13,751 nt of DNA. It comes from an uncultured Methanosarcinales archaeon. GTDB lineage: Archaea; Halobacteriota; Methanosarcinia; Methanotrichales; Methanotrichaceae. A program made the position numbers and the translations under genes. Where the stretch lies: positions 1 through 13,751 of the forward strand of contig CALMJN010000389.1 of the NCBI GenBank assembly GCA_937864385.1, read 5' to 3'. Under the pieces are notes generated by a model, which saw only the letters and a list, made by a program, of their open reading frames with translations, was not told the DNA's origin and did not search any database. Shown here piece after piece: positions 13,307-13,751 of the stretch (within the stretch, counting starts at the first letter, position 1; each line of letters opens with the position of its first letter).

Positions 13307-13749
13307 CAAACCGCCTCCATCTTGCCCTCCGTCTCCAGATCGTCCATGATCTTGCACACTAGCTCGTAATCCAGCTCCAGATCGGTGCTGGCGTCAGAGG
13401 CGTATGCTTCTCACTTCATCTGGAAGTAGCCAGCCACCTCTTTCTTGGCCGTATCATAATCCAGATCACGGTACTGGATAACCTTGATTGCCGCCAGCTT
13501 TTCCCGGACTGCATCTTTTTCAAAGTTGCCTGGGCATTTGCCACGTTATGCCTTCCTTCCTCTGATCAATATTACTCTTCTGGCGTCCTCCGAGGCAACC
13601 ACTTCGCGGGCAGCCCTTTGCACCGTGTCGACTTCGTTCGCCAGGCTCATGAAGGAGTCGGAGGGGACATGCGAGACTTGAAGAGCCGGATCAATAAAGT
13701 AGATGGGCAATCCCTGCCATTCTAACGATCTAATCAGCCCAGCTTCATC
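13306..13749 (-). pseudogene. Decayed gene, C-terminal winged-helix-like; two internal stops; runs off the window
   Basis: One minus-strand frame stays protein-like for 444 nt but is interrupted by TAA (13546-13548) and TGA (13411-13413) before a final TGA (13306-13308). The pieces are 67, 44 and 34 residues. The first includes LEWQGLPIYFIDPALQVSHV and ARRVILIRGRKA, the second CPGNFEKDAVREKL and DTAKKEVAGYFQMK, and the third EAYASDASTDLELDYELVCK then IMDDLETEGKMEAV. The third piece looks like a winged helix-turn-helix of the kind YxSDxxxxLxLDxELVxxIxxxLExEGK. The frame continues unbroken to the window edge. TGA is a normal stop elsewhere here (FdhA, AsrA-like), so recoding is unlikely. Sequencing error is possible but would need two separate changes. 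The family of the N-terminal part is not recognised. Confidence 0.6.
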
Positions 13750-13751
13750 TC

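Noticed and set aside
13139..13681. Plus-strand frames at 13139-13369 and 13484-13681
   Set aside because: They are shadows of the protein-like minus-strand frames and show no domain.
13306..13749. Selenocysteine or pyrrolysine recoding of the internal stops
   Set aside because: One stop is TAA and the other TGA. TGA serves as a normal stop in FdhA and the AsrA-like gene, FdhA itself uses Cys at the Sec position, and no SECIS-like stem was identified.

Overview
The window looks archaeal, most likely from a methanogen of the Methanosarcinales/Methanotrichales type (Methanothrix-like). This is inference. It rests on Shine-Dalgarno sequences matching an AUCACCUCC-type anti-SD, AT-rich TATA-like boxes before several starts, moderate GC with many AGA/AGG and ATA codons, a stand-alone homotetrameric-type GltA, and a secreted protein dense in N-glycosylation sequons. 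No rRNA, tRNA, CRISPR array or intact transposase was seen.

Layout. (1) 2-2035, plus strand: the 3' end of a substrate-binding-like/VWA protein, then a TelA-family protein, probably one stress-related operon. (2) 2036-2638: about 600 nt without a convincing gene, but dense in potential RNA stems, including a nested three-part helix at 2063-2173 and an 11-nt direct repeat. (3) 2639-2863: a small protein made of two copies of a CxxCG...GPHHKxxC module. (4) 2920-4332, minus strand: a GltA/NfnL-type flavin iron-sulfur oxidoreductase. (5) 4692-5066: a small exported sequon-rich protein, followed convergently by a 50-residue Cys-rich minus-strand ORF (5140-5292). (6) 5461-7155: two unrelated zinc peptidases in a row, one of the YpfJ type and one FtsH-M41-like domain lacking an AAA module, separated by a perfect 9-bp hairpin. 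(7) 7217-11033, minus strand: a tight three-gene operon of FdhA-like Mo/W enzyme, AsrA/HydB-like iron-sulfur protein and AsrB/HydG-like flavoprotein, with ATGA overlaps at both junctions. (8) 11250-13028, plus strand: a ClC chloride channel/transporter with two CBS domains, read divergently from the FdhA operon. (9) 13062-13115: an 11-bp inverted repeat. (10) 13133-13751, minus strand: a 57-residue ORF coupled to a decayed gene whose single frame is broken by an internal TAA and an internal TGA.

How the genes fit together. The FdhA operon reads as a soluble formate (or related substrate) dehydrogenase passing electrons from the Mo/W-bis-MGD site through iron-sulfur clusters to FAD and NAD(P), using the electron module of sulfhydrogenases and anaerobic sulfite reductases instead of the F420-linked FdhB usual in methanogens. 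The GltA-like enzyme would be a separate NADPH-linked flavoprotein. The VWA/TelA pair, the two peptidases and the ClC suggest envelope or stress maintenance, but no single multi-gene system spans the window.

The least explained items are the structured intergenic region at 2036-2500, the duplicated HH/Cys mini-protein, the Cys-rich mini-ORF at 5140-5292, the non-canonical ClC residues and the decayed gene at the right edge.
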